Of a stretch of DNA of 64,000 bases, positions 44,874 through 56,140 are shown in pieces. This DNA is from Berberis thunbergii. Its lineage: Eukaryota > Streptophyta > Magnoliopsida > Ranunculales > Berberidaceae. A program made the position numbers and the translations under genes. The DNA lies in assembly GCA_003290165.1 (NCBI GenBank), contig QNQO01009142.1:82485-146484 (forward strand). The letters are read 5' to 3'. A model generated the notes under the pieces. The model was given only the letters and a program-made list of their open reading frames with translations, did no database searches and was not told the origin of the DNA. The stretch's first letter is position 1; each line of letters begins with the position of its first letter.

Positions 44874-46360
44874 ATGTTTTAAAAAACATTTTTAAGCTTC
44901 GAGGCGTTCAAGCTTTTTCCGAGGCGAAGCGGTGCCTCAAGGCGTATCGAGATGAAGCGAGGCGTTTTTTCATAAAAAAATTGATGAAAATATAAAAAAA
45001 TTATAAATAATAAAAACAAAAGAAACACTCATCAACGTAAGAGATAACATGAATTCAATCACAAAAGTGATTGAGGCGGTAGAATTACTTAATTATAGTG
45101 TATATTCTGGAAGACATGCAGTCTCGTTTAATCCTTACTTTATGTATTCTTGAAATCTTGTTGTCTAATTAAAACAATTTTGAATTTCTTTTACAGATTG
45201 CATTGAAGCACCAAAATGAAAATGAAGACTGGAGTTACCTGGTCGGCCGTCTAACGACAATATAATCAATGGGAACCGGCAACATCACTAATAAAATTGA
45301 GAACCCATTCAAGTCTAGTGCATATGTCCATGTAAACTTTGTTTAGAATCGATATTGATATTGGTATGTCCTCCATGTAAACTTTGTTTAGAATTGATAT
45401 TGGTATGTAATCTTTAATTTGGTCAAATTTTGATTTTGTTCTTCTTAGTCAAAACTATAATCATTTTTTATAAAAGAAAATGGGGGACCCAATATATTTG
45501 ACCACAATCATCAACTTGGAGTTGGATAATGACTCGTAGTCTGTAGTCTCAACTCACTATATTAGGGCACAGTCATCAAGCAAAGTATTTTATAATAAAT
45601 GGAGAGTTTAAAATAAATGAAGTTTGTGGAATAGAGAAAATTCATTGATTGAGACTTGACAACTTTATCTTGAAACCTTCTTTATCTTGAAGAAACTGTC
45701 TATATCTTAAAGTTTCTTGATATCTTAAAGTTGACTGAGATGCAGAAACTCTCTTTATCTTTGAAGCTTTCTTTATTTTGAAAACTTGAACAACTCCATT
45801 AATCGAGAGGGATAGAAGGAAGCGTGAAAATGTTGTTGAAGATGTTGGATGCTACAATCTCATGTTTCGATCAAGTGTTTGACAAGTTCAAATCGAAAGC
45901 ACCCAAGCAAATCGACTAAACTTCTTCATCCCCTTCTTCTTTCGACCAGAAACCGATTTCTTCTTTGATCAGATGGAGAGGATCAAAGCACAACCTGCAC
46001 TGGAACTTCTTCTGCTTCTTATTCTTCGATCACATCACTAAAACTTCTTATTCCATATCGATCTGTTGTTCTTCTTGTGATCGATCAGTTGATCTGAAAC
46101 TTCTTTGAATCGACCGATCAGGTTGTTCTTCTTCATCTGATCTGAAAATGAAACAATGAAACAATTAATCAGATTTGATCAAATATATCTCTGTTTTATT
46201 GACTCACACGCTTCACACCGAGTCGAGGCGGACGACTCGACTCATAAGAGTCATACAAACAAAGCGTACGTTTTACTTACTCACTCTGACTCGTACGCAT
46301 CAGTGCATTTGCTTGCGAGTTGCCTCAACTCGTGAGTCAAAACTCTTTTTAAAACGCTGG
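44874..46360. mobile_element. Mutator-like non-autonomous element with 9-bp target duplication, inside inner copia RT
   Basis: The nonamer CTCCAATCA occurs on both sides (44865-44873 and 46361-46369). Removing the insert joins the copia RT reading. The left terminus 'atgttttaaaaaacattttt' and the right terminus (inverse of 'gttttaaaaagagttttgac') form short inverted repeats with GAGGCG-rich subterminal DNA. The left 350 bp match the stretch at 12236-12470. The interior shows no transposase; around 45900-46150 it is CT-rich with 'gatcgatcag' motifs. Confidence 0.88.
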
Positions 46361-46990
46361 CTCCAATCAAGTAAACCCGAAGATGTGAAGAACATGAAAA
46401 TTTTAGAGGTTGGTTGGTAACTGACTAATCTATCGCATACCCGCCGAGGTATAGCTTTTGCAATGAGCATGGTAAGTTTCTTTATGCACTGAAGAGATCT
46501 AAAACACTTCAATGCGATGTACAAAATTCTAAGGTACTTAAAGGGATCACTAGGGAAGGGCCTGCTGTTTGAAAAATAACATCACCTACAAATTGAAGTA
46601 TATATAGATGCAAACTGGGCTGGGAGTATAACCGATAAAAGGTCGACCTCTGGCTATTGTACTTTTGTTGGAGGAAACTGGGCTTAGTAAAAAGCAAAAT
46701 GTGGTGGCAAAAAGCAGTGTTGAAGCCAAATTTAGATCAGTTGCCCACAAAATTTGTGAGGTGTTGTCGATTAAGTGAATCTTCAAGTCCCTTTCCGATA
46801 AATGCATATTGTGATAACAAAGCAACAATCTCACTAGCACATAATGTTGTTCTTCGTGACAGAACCAAGCATGTTGAGGTAGACAAACACTTCATCAAGG
46901 AGAAAATAGAGATTGGGCAGATTTGTATGACCTATATACCAACTAATGAATAGATTGCAAATGTTCTTACAAAGGACTATCCAAGAAGTA
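46361..46990 (+). pseudogene. RT end and RNase H of inner copia
   Basis: Segments read ILRYLKGSLGKGLLFEK, then VYIDANWAGSITDKRSTSGY, CTFVGGN, YCDNKATISLAHNVVLRDRT and KHVEVDKHFIKEKIEIGQIC. These are the copia RNase H blocks in order, with several frame breaks. Confidence 0.85.
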
Positions 46991-47051
46991 ATTTAAGAAA
47001 TTGACGAGCAAGCTGACTATGGAAGATATCTTCAAACCAGCTTGAGGGGAG

Positions 47052-47326
47052 TGTTGGAAAGGTGAATATTCGACTTAGATTTATTGCTGATCTCCAGGGA
47101 TTTACTAGTTGTATTATGTTGGAAAGGAGAATATCCGGCTGAGATTTATTGTCGATCTCTAGGGATTGCCTAACTGTGTAAATAAGGAAAATTAGTTGTA
47201 TGGTTATTTTGTTCCCTTTTTAGTGCCTTGTATAGACTATAAGTAGTGTACGTGTATATCATTTTTTGTATCTATGAAATACTATTTCACTAAAAACAGT
47301 TCTTTTCTAATTCCTTATTGTTTAGA
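47052..47326 (+). repeat. 3' LTR of inner copia, with a duplicated 5' segment
   Basis: The LTR start 'tgttggaaaggtgaatattc' at 47052 is followed only 65 bp later by a second start 'tgttggaaaggagaatatcc' at 47117, which then runs to the end. A second short irregularity ('ttgttta') lies near the end, compared with the 5' LTR. Confidence 0.85.
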
Positions 47327-47331
47327 AAGAC

Positions 47332-48871
47332 AACCCACCACATTAGCATACAATATCTTTGATATCTCCATAATCTCCTCATTTGTAGAAGGGTTTTGCT
47401 CTGTACTGAATGGAAAATGACATGCTAGAGGAGTGGACACAGGTTTAGCATCTACCATATTAAAGTTTTCAAGCACCTTCTAATGTACTTCCTTTGAGAA
47501 ACCCATTGCTTCCCTGCTTTTCTGTCCCTCCTAATCTCCATGCCCAGAATCTTGGTTGCTGCCCCAAGATCCTTCATGTCAAGCTCACTGCTCAACAATT
47601 GTTTTAGTTCCTCAATTCTTGACATATCTTTTCCATTGTAATTAAGGCATTGAGGTGGATGGGCCTGAAAACGCCTTAGGCGTGAAGTGAGACGGTCTTA
47701 ACATTTTTGAAAGATTTTTCATAATAAATTGAAACATATCAACACAGTAGTATACATCATCATTTTGATAAGTATTATAAGCAAATATGTACAAAAAATG
47801 GCACAACTATCTAGAATCGAAATGGAAATATAATAAAGTTGTAAAACATAGCGAAAAGATGCACTACATAAGTGTCAAGTAACTTGCAAACATCCACTAA
47901 ATTATTAAAAATCAATAATCTTGAAAGAATAAAAACTTGAGAATATTGAGCATTTGTCAGAAGAAACTGTTGCAATGGTTGATAAAAATCCACAAGTATG
48001 ATCACTATTGGTATTCTAAACTATGATATGAAAAATCAAGATTGATGTTGATCACAGACTGACCAAAACATGATATATTTTTTCTAAAAAAAAATGTGAT
48101 AAAGTTATTAAAACTTAAAAAGGTTTTATCTTGTTTTTATCAAATTTATCAAATATTACACCAAAAAATAGAAAACCCTATTGTAGAGTGGGTTGCAATC
48201 TCTTTTTGTTGCAACTGAGCCACAAATGGGTTGTAAATGGACTGGCTGCAACTATTTTTGGGCTAAGGTGGGTGGGGCAGTTGAAGCGGGGCTAGGCGGA
48301 CGTGTCAGTTCATCACAACACACTGCCTCAAGGCAAATTTTTGTATAAACGTCTTGAGGAGCACCTCTAGGCGGTCGCCTTGACTACACTGATCTCTACA
48401 GGCTATCAACATATCGTCGACATACAACATCAACAATATAACTGATCCCATCATCAAACAAACGAGAATAAATGCAACAATCATACTCACAATGCTTGTA
48501 GTCAATCCGTAACATGTAAGAATCAAACTTTTTATACCATTGCCTTGGTGATTGCTTGAGACCGTAAATAGACTTCCTCAATCTGCACACCAAGTCCTCT
48601 TTCCAATTTCAACAAAGCCTTCTGGTTGCTCCATAAAGATGACTTTTTCAACATTCCTATGAAGAAACGTTGTCTTCCCATCTAATTGTTCCAATTCTAT
48701 GTCAAGTTGAGCCACCAAAGCTAACAACACCCTAATTGAAGTATGTTTCACCACCGGAGAGAATATCCCATTGTAATCCACTCCCTCCTTTTGTGAGTGT
48801 CCTTTTGCAACCAACCACACCTGGAACTTAACATCTTCACTTTCATGTAAATGTTCTTTCTTCCTAAACAC
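47332..48871 (-). pseudogene. Reverse transcriptase of outer copia (interrupted)
   Basis: From 48871 downward the minus strand reads VWLVAKGHSQKEGVDYNGIF, then SPVVKHTSIRVLLALVAQLD, VCRLRKSIYGLKQSPRQWYK and LLMLYVDDMLIACRD (catalytic YVDD at about 48420). After a foreign segment at about 48385-47645 it continues with MSRIEELKQLLSSELDMKDL, GAATKILGMEIRRDRKAGK and SKILYANVVGCL, and ends at the inner copia insertion. Confidence 0.88.
47645..48385. mobile_element. Insertion in outer copia RT with GGCG-rich ends, class uncertain
   Basis: This segment of about 740 bp separates two consecutive parts of the copia RT. Its left end contains 'aacgccttaggcgtgaagtg' and its right end 'acctctaggcggtcgccttg', inverted GGCG-rich termini reminiscent of the 44874 element. 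No exact target duplication was found. It is probably another small DNA transposon. Confidence 0.55.
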
Positions 48872-49149
48872 CCACTACAACGAACTAATTTTTTGTTACC
48901 AACTCCCATACTTACAAAGAGATTCCATCTCTTATATCATAACACCCATCCTTTTATCCCTTTCATTGCTTTTTGGTGCTTCAATATAAGTAGTCGGATC
49001 ACCAATACTGGTAACAAGAGCAAAGTCAACTTCTTCATCCAGTCCAAACATTTTAGAAAAAAAGTGAACTTATTCATTCCACCCAAGCCTTTGAGGTGCT
49101 CTGGTGGTTCTTTTTGCTCTCCCTTGTGCTATAGATGAAGGCTCCTCAT

Positions 49150-50241
49150 AAACCTCTTGCCGTTCCACTCCACTAGAAGTACCAATCTCAACATCCTTTG
49201 GCACTTTTTCCTTGTATTACTCACTCCAACAACTAGAATATAGTCTGCCACAACTTTCTTAACAATATTTTCAATGTACTCATTTTTTTTTTTTTTCCTG
49301 ATTGCACCTCTTTAACAAATACTCTTCATCAAACACAAAATCTCTGCTGAAAATCCTCTTCTTGTGACTGGATCCCATAATTTAAACCCACCTTACACCT
49401 TTCTCAAACCCAAAAAATATGCATGCACGCGACTTAGGGTCTAACTTGGATCTTCCATTATTCGAAATGTGTGCTAAGCCAGGTATCCAAACACCCTCAA
49501 AGAACTCTAGTTCACGTCCCTACCAGTCCATACTACTTCAGCAACCTTGAAACTAATAGCTTTTAATGGAGACTTTCAACAGAGTTCTATTCATTCGTTC
49601 AGTGACTCTATTTTGTTGTGGAGTGTTAGGAATTGTAAAGTGACGTGTAATCCTTTCATTCTTGCAAAATTGGAGAAAATCATTACCTTTGTATTATCCA
49701 CCATTATGACTTCTTAGCACCTTGAATTTTCTACCCGTTTGGTTTTCAACATGAGCCATCCACTCTTTAAACTTAGTGACTTCTAATCTTTGTTTCATAA
49801 AATACACCCTAACCTTTCAAGAGTAGTCATCAATGAAACTTACAAAATAAAGAGCTCCACCATTTGACTTTATTAGTGAAGGTGCCCATATATTTAAGTG
49901 CACATAATGAAGTACACCCTCACTTTTACAACTCTTACTTGCAAGCTTGAAGGCTACCTTACTATGTTTAGCAAGATCACAGTACATGTTTTCACACCCT
50001 TCAACAATTGACGCTTGCGAAGTTCTAGCATACCCTATTCGCTCATGTGTCCAAGTCTCATATGCCAAAGTTGAGAATCATCATCACTGGAAACTGTAGA
50101 GATAGAAACTCCACCTACAACTGTGTTTCCAACACAGTTTTTACAAATTACCAAATTCGGTACCCTTTCATAAGCACCATAGCACCAATAGTCACTTTGA
50201 GTGTACAATTCAGGCAGAGAATGTACACCCAATTGAATCAA
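49150..50241 (-). pseudogene. Pre-integrase and integrase region of outer copia
   Basis: The minus strand shows DDSQLWHMRLGHMSE (GAG-pre-integrase His motif), then CEN...CDLAKHSKVAF, LHYVHLNIWAPSLIKSNGGA and LYFVSFIDDYS (first catalytic part). The stretch from 49800 to 49150 still reads as copia integrase in fragments. Many frame breaks. Confidence 0.85.
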
Positions 50242-50431
50242 GTGCTCCTAGGGAAATCAGATTTTTCTCGAGTGCAAGTACATGTCTAACCTCACTCAAA
50301 GTTCTCACAACTTCATCATGCATTCTGATTTTAATGGTTCCAACCCAATGGCCATACACGACCCCCATCGTGAGAATCATAGGTTGCAAACCAATCCTTA
50401 ACCAGGCACATATGGTATGAGCAACTAGAAT

Positions 50432-51286
50432 CTAAAATCCAAACATCTGAAAGATATATTTACCTTGGGAAACTAGTAGAAGCTCACCCTTATTTTCTAA
50501 AGCAACACTCGCCGAATCTGATTTTTCAGCCTTGGCTTTCCCATTTTTAATCTCCTCCTTGTACTTGTAAGAATATCTCCTATAATGGCCCTTCTTGTGA
50601 CAATGATGGCATTCAACATCCTTCCTCCATCTAGATTTTGATGTAGATTTCTTTCTAGACTTATTTCCTCTCTCTTCCGTTCTTCCATGCTCATTTGATC
50701 CCCCTTTTGCTACTAGACCCTTAGCTTGAGATTCATACCCGATTTGCTTCTTCATTGTGGCATGAGAAATTAAATCTTGCACAACTTCCTCAAATTTCAA
50801 AGTAGTTTTGTCAAACATCATAGTCGTCACAAAATGTTCGAAGGAATCTGGAAGGGAATTGAGTAACAACAGGGCCTTGCTTTCCTCATCAAATTTTACT
50901 TCAACCCTCAACAAATCACTGATTGAACATATTTAAATGATCTAAAATATCACACCCTTCCTCCATCTTCAAACCATAAACCTTCTTCAAATACAACTTA
51001 TTGGAGCCAGAAACCCTTAGCAGTCCCTTTGTCATTCCTCCATCGCATTGTACATCACTTCATCCAAAATGTGCATTGAATGGAACTAACGACCTTCTCA
51101 TCTAAGTCAACCCAATCTCCGTCTGACATTGTCGCCATTGTCGCAGGCTTCTCCAACAAAGCTTTATGAATACTTTGTTGAATCAAAATCTTCATCCTTT
51201 TCTGCGAAACCAAAATTGGTTCTCCCATCAAAGACTTGCACTTCGAATTTCACACTACCAGAAATCGGAGTATTCTTCGCAGCCAT
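50432..51286 (-). pseudogene. gag of outer copia
   Basis: The start at 51286 gives MAAKNTPISGSVKFEVQVFD then GRTNFGF. After frame breaks it continues EESKALLLLNSLPDSFEHFV, TTMMFDKTTLKFEEVVQDLI and a zinc knuckle VECHHCHKKGHYRR at about 50620-50570, in which the fourth ligand is displaced. Confidence 0.85.
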
Positions 51287-51294
51287 GTAAACTC

Positions 51295-51388
51295 GCTCTG
51301 ACGCCACTTGAAGTCGCAGTGAACAAATTCTGACACCCTTTAGGATCTTATTTAAGCTGTACTGACAGAAAAAAATACAATAATAGAT
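51295..51388 (-). repeat. Primer-binding site and truncated 5' LTR of outer copia
   Basis: TGGCGTCAGAGC (minus strand) lies at 51306-51295. The next 80 bp upstream match the corresponding end of the LTR at 39661, then similarity stops, so most of the 5' LTR is missing. Confidence 0.75.
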
Positions 51389-52255
51389 TTGACCTTACCT
51401 AAGATTTTTTCTTCATATTTTCACTTTGGGTTTTTTGATAAACTATCCAGGTATCACTAAAGCTAATCCTGTTAAAAGATACTGTAAATACGTTTCATTT
51501 GAAAGTACTCTTGGCTGCTATTTATTTGAGGACTAATACTTTGGCCTCATTTTAGGGAGTATTCCTTGCTCATGAGTTACTTTCAATTTCTTTTTTCCTA
51601 CAGTGAAACTTCTCTGATCATATGTTGGAAGAGCACCCCATGATTCATGTACTATTGTACTTAAACAGCGACAAGCTGTACACATTTCCCACATATTTAT
51701 CTACTAGTTCAAATGTGCGAAACCAATTGTGACCATGACCAAGCAAATTCACATTATCTGTTACCTACAACATTAACATATAAAATACTACCTTCATATT
51801 TACTGGGAATTTTCATCTAATTACAAAGTCAGAACAAAAGGAAAGACCAATGAAAAACAATGTTGCAGTTCAAAAATACAAGAATAATTATGATAGTTTT
51901 CTTTTCTCCTTTTAACTGTAAGGCATATGTTGAGCAATGGATATGACGACCCTCGCATACTATATCACTTAGAGTTTAAGGTTTCTATTGATCAAATAGG
52001 AATTTCACAGATATAGATGTGCCCTTCATTCGCATCAAGAAGCTCGTAGGGTGCTTAATGCACTCAGCGACTATACAGGTATCACATTTTAAGAATATGA
52101 CATGCAATACTCAGATATATTTTTGTTTATGAAAATAAAACTCCATAAATATGTATATCACAAGCAGGGTTTCAGCAGGAAAGACAACTTGTCATGGAGT
52201 TAAATAGATGAAGAAGTTTATATGATGTAGCAAATAGTAAACAGCTGACGCTTAC
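51389..52255. other. SERINC intron sequence right of the copia nest
   Basis: AT-rich, with no gene recognised. Confidence 0.5.
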
Positions 52256-52280
52256 CCAGCACCAATCCGAGCAACTTCAC

Positions 52281-53527
52281 CTGCAAATGAATAATAATTT
52301 ATTGTCAGAATATTGTTGGATGTATGGAGTCACTCTGTTTGATGTTATAGCTAAACAGTTTCCACATCGAAGATCAATTTGCACAATTTTAAACAAAAGG
52401 CTTGTCATTATTTGGGCTATACTTCCCAAGAAGTTTCTTTGAGGACTTCAATTCCATAGTTATGAACAAAGGGTTCTAAGAAGCATAGCAGAAGGGGTCT
52501 TGCGATCTTCATAAATTCATATCGCTTTCTATCTCCTTGTGTAAGAGACAGTTCTTGATCACTGTGCTTATTGCAAATAAATGTTTGGATGCATGCAGTG
52601 CTACAAGGTTCAGGGGGTTTCAAGCCGACGAACATGGAGTAGATGATAAACAGGAGTTTTATGATAAGGATGATAAACAAAATGGAACTTGTATTTCATC
52701 TACCACCTTCTTGTTCATGGTTCTCTAACAAGTTACTTCAGATGCTTGTAAACCTTGCTGCATCGACTCGCAATATTGCATGTTTATCCGTATAGTAAAG
52801 CTTGAGTAGGTTGGCATCAAGAAAATTTGGATACTCAGTGGGTGTAAAGGGAACCTTTGTATTTATTCAAACACCTCCACTGCATAAACCAACCTCAGCT
52901 TGATTTTAAGACCTTTAGCATAGCCCTTCACATTCTTTACAAATAACAAAAATTAATCATGCACTCCAAAAAAAATGTGTCAACTTTTGAACATGGTAAC
53001 AATTCATTTCAACCCGAACTCCCTGCAACAACCAGGTCGTAACAAAAACAGTGCGTTCAAATGGCCTAGAGTAAGTTAAACTTGGAATGGAGCCATTTGA
53101 ACCATCTTGTCCTCAGCATGATCTACCGATTTAGTCTGATACATTCTCATTGCAAAACATTTACTGAATGAAGGAGTACTATTTTTAAGGCAGCTTCTAC
53201 TCTTTCTATTTTAAAGTAGCCTCGTTCTACCTTATGACTAAACAGCATGCATAGTGCAACCAACTTCAAGCAGTTTTCAGATGCAACCATATCATCAGAA
53301 ATTATGAATAGAATGTTTAGATATTGCTAGCCAATAAACTCATTCTTTGTAACAAGCAAAGGATGGAAATCCCAAGATGTGCATCTCTGATGTCAAAAAA
53401 ACAAAGAGAAAACAATCACGATTCTAAGTTGTAAGTTAAACTATTATCAATGTTTGAAAGAGTTATATTATATTGTAACACAGCATGTAGCTGTGCTTCA
53501 AGTACTTTATGACTATCAGTTACGTAC
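52281..53527. other. SERINC intron 3
   Basis: About 1.25 kb of AT-rich sequence between the 53528 donor and the 52280 acceptor. Nothing was recognised. Confidence 0.55.
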
Positions 53528-53975
53528 CATATACTTGAATGAAAGCCAGAGGACAGAAGAATGGAACTCCCACTGATGTAATTAACAGAACAAACTTTAA
53601 GGCCCACCATCTGGAATGCCACGTGCTGCAAGCTTCATACAGTTTTCTGGTTTTAAACATTGTGAAACATGAAGAAGAAAAAAATCTGAAGCTTTTGTCA
53701 AGGAAGCAGAACCAGAAGAGGAAATAAGCAAACCAAAGTATATATCAAACTTATCACAGTTTTGTATCCAGATAAATATTACTGGCTGGAATTTGGAACA
53801 GTAAGTGGGTAGGTGGTAATGTGGTAATTTACTAAAATATGTAGATAGCATACATAATACATGACCAAACAAAAACATATAATTTATAAGAAAGAAATAA
53901 AACAGCCTAAACTCACATGAAGAACTCCCACAGTATGAGAACAATCACGTCCACCAACCCCACATGCTTTAAGAT

Positions 53976-54943
53976 CTGCAGATTAACAGAAGTTCAAAAT
54001 AAATAACATGGTTAATAGTGCAATACTGTGGAAATGGGCTTAAATGCTGTACTTAAAATGTGGATGCATCCAGAATGCTTGTTTAGTGGAACAAAATTCA
54101 TGATACTATCATTTTTCATCATCATCGATTTACAAGGAACAAACTGGAGGAACAAAATTCATGATACTATCATTTTTCATCATCATCGATATACAAGGAA
54201 CAAACTGGACAATTTTTAGGTTTTCATGATATCGAGGATAGTGGCATGACGCTATGAAGTGTGAATACATGTCTCAAAACATACAGAAGTTTTGGGGCGG
54301 GAGATCTCTGAAAGAGAAACCTACGTTAACCTGTAAAGACAAAACAGATACTTACCATGACTAACCATAAGTGCTATAACCAGCCCCTCCCTCCCCTCCA
54401 CCCACCCCTGGCCCAACACCATTATGGGAACTCATGCACTAGCCAAACACCCAAATTTGATCCTCCATCAGAGAATCAAGTGCACCCCAAAATCCAACAT
54501 TCTGATATAGCATTGTAGTTAACTGAGATAGTCTCATCAAGCTATCTTAATATTAAACATTCACTGAGAGTCAGAGATATATATAGTTTTCCACAATCAG
54601 ATTTTCTACCATTGCAAAATATTATATAGCTGGACAAGGCCATCTCAATATATTAAGATTTCAAAATGCTTAGGGCAGCTATTGTTGTATGGCTGATGCA
54701 AATTCTGTTTCAATCTGCAATACAGAGACAACTACCCAACCCTTGTAATCCTTGTGTGGGAAGCTGAGGAATGCATCTATCATTAACATGAATTCTTTTT
54801 GAACAATGGAAGTGCCTTGAAGTATCTTCTAGGGAGTAATAAATTGCCCAAAACAGACATTTTGAAACATCCAGTGGAATGAGGAGAACATCAATCAGAA
54901 ATGAGCTATTGCACAAGTTCAAGAAAAGAAAACCTCCACTTAC
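53976..54943. other. SERINC intron 1
   Basis: Apart from the 61-bp duplication, no features were recognised. Confidence 0.55.
54088..54209. repeat. 61-bp tandem duplication in SERINC intron 1
   Basis: 54088-54148 is repeated at 54149-54209 with almost no change ('tcatgatactatcatttttc' in both). The near-identity points to a recent duplication. Confidence 0.9.
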
Positions 54944-55220
54944 AGTGTAGCCTTGGGAGGATCTTGTGCCCATAGTCATGGACCAACCAAGCCATTAAAT
55001 TCGTCAACAAAAAGATGAATCCGTACACGTAGCGAGCTTGTAGAGATTTCTTCCTCTCTACTGAGCATTCAAAACTCTTCTTCCTTACATATATGGATGG
55101 CTCTTCTAATGTAATAGATAGATCATGTAACAGATCACATGGTCTATCAGTAATAATGTTTGAATTCCTTACACAAATATCTCTTTCTTTACTCTCAACA
55201 GCCTCAATGTGGTCACCCAT

Positions 55221-55975
55221 TCTGCAGTTTTAAGAAGGGGGAAAACATTCAGTGAGTTAGTTTTTGCCATTTCAACATAAGCTACTATAGAACTTCACAC
55301 AATGTATCCAAATAGATCATGTTCGCTGTAGTCCACTAGACTGAAGAAACAAAACCAATATTGGAATTTCTTTATAGACCAAGCAACATAGTGTATAAGC
55401 ATTTAATAACAATGAGGAGATGGCCATAAGGCATTAATTTTCAATCAGAAACTACCTAAGCTGCTTCCTTCATAAATCAGATCCAACAAATACAAGAGGA
55501 AGAAGAGCTTCAGGCACCACCTTACCCACTGAATGTGGCTTGAACAAAGAAGTATAAACTATCTTAAAACACCTATTTTTGTGGGAAATAAACTAAGAAT
55601 CACTGGATGAAAAAGTTCAATCTACATACAATGCCCATATAAATATCCAGTACGTTTTGCAACTCAATCAAAAAACGTGTAAAGTTTATCTCTACCCAAA
55701 GCATGAAAATGCAAGAAAATTCAACAATAAAAGAGTGAGTTTAAAGTGAGAAAAAAGGGTTTCTTACATTTCCTTTGTCGCAGTGAAGGTTTGAATTAAG
55801 CAACAGGTGAAGTAAAGCCTGTAGCATTGAAAATAAGCTTTTTAATCTTCTAGACTAACTAGAGTTTAATACTACTAATAGAAACAAGACAAATAAGGAG
55901 GTCCCCAACATAGACAACTCTCCTCTCTAAAGGAACATCTATTGGGTAACTTCATATTGTTCCAAAATTGACTCA
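55221..55975. other. SERINC upstream region
   Basis: Presumed leader and promoter of the minus-strand SERINC gene. A possible leader intron border may lie near 55790 ('tttcctttgtcgcag'), but no TATA box was assigned. The viral integration begins at about 55976. Confidence 0.4.
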
Positions 55976-56140
55976 GGACCTATAGTTTTCAGTTTTTACA
56001 GGTTACAGAATTCAACAAGAAGATGAACTCTATAGAGGCGAGAAGAAGAATACAAACAGAATCCACAAAATATTACAACCAAAAATAAATAAATAACAGG
56101 AGAATTAGCATATAAGCCATTGAAACAAAGGAGAGAAGAA
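55976..56140 (-). repeat. Terminal redundancy of the viral insertion, left copy
   Basis: Matches 63845-64000 with small deletions ('tttttacaggttacagaatt' and 'ataacaggagaattagcata' in both). It marks the left junction between host and viral DNA. Confidence 0.9.

Larger units (their letters stand above)
40930..47326 (+). mobile_element. Inner Ty1/copia retrotransposon (plus strand), nested in the outer copia
   Basis: The 5' LTR is at 40930-41140 (starts 'tgttggaaaggagaatattc') and the primer-binding site TGGTATCAGAGC at 41141-41152. A polypurine tract 'gcttgaggggag' sits before a 3' LTR at 47052-47326. The pentamer AAGAC flanks both ends (40925-40929 and 47327-47331). Order inside: gag, zinc knuckle, GAG-pre-integrase, integrase, RT, RNase H. 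Without the Mutator-like insert at 44874-46360 the element would be about 4.9 kb. It is full of stops and frameshifts. Confidence 0.92.
39661..51388 (-). mobile_element. Outer Ty1/copia retrotransposon (minus strand) in SERINC intron, interrupted by a nested copia element
   Basis: The 3' LTR lies at 39661-40174 and begins and ends TG...CA. The 5' LTR survives as about 80 bp (51309-51388), matching the first 75 bp of 39661 onward. The primer-binding site TGGCGTCAGAGC (minus strand, 51306-51295) is close to the Met-tRNA type of copia elements. Coding order on the minus strand is gag (51286-50432), integrase (about 50240-49150), RT (48871-47350, interrupted) and RNase H (40920-40290). The element is split at the codon pair GCL/MYTM by the plus-strand element at 40930-47326, and again near 47645-48385. 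Confidence 0.85.
37484..55220 (-). pseudogene. SERINC/TMS-family membrane protein gene, frameshifted, with nested retrotransposons in one intron
   Basis: SERINC proteins are multi-pass membrane proteins implicated in serine incorporation into lipids. Exons on the minus strand: 55220-54944 (SLQARYVYGFIFLLTNLMAW), 53975-53917 (LKACGVGGRDCSHTVGVLH), about 53688-53528 (TRKLYEACSTWHSRWWALKF, VGVPFFCPLAFIQVYG), 52280-52256 (EVARIGAG), 38771-38682 (LFLQLMSVIQFINWWNNYWM), 38586-38411 (VFGLFMSTIFYVASICGILL, then LNIFFITWTAILFIVMMIIS in another frame), 37991-37920 (FLIAICAIVMATFSTGIDSR), 37817-37689 (FCKDEVEQEDDVPYR, then FHVIFSLWAMYFAMLFISWQ in another frame) and 37601-37484 (WSIDVGWASTWVKIVNEWFA, stop). 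Frameshifts lie near 53667, 38507 and 37770. The exon expected between 38411 and 37991 is not convincingly visible. The splice sites listed are all GT/AG. Probably a recent pseudogene, though sequencing errors cannot be excluded. Confidence 0.85.
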
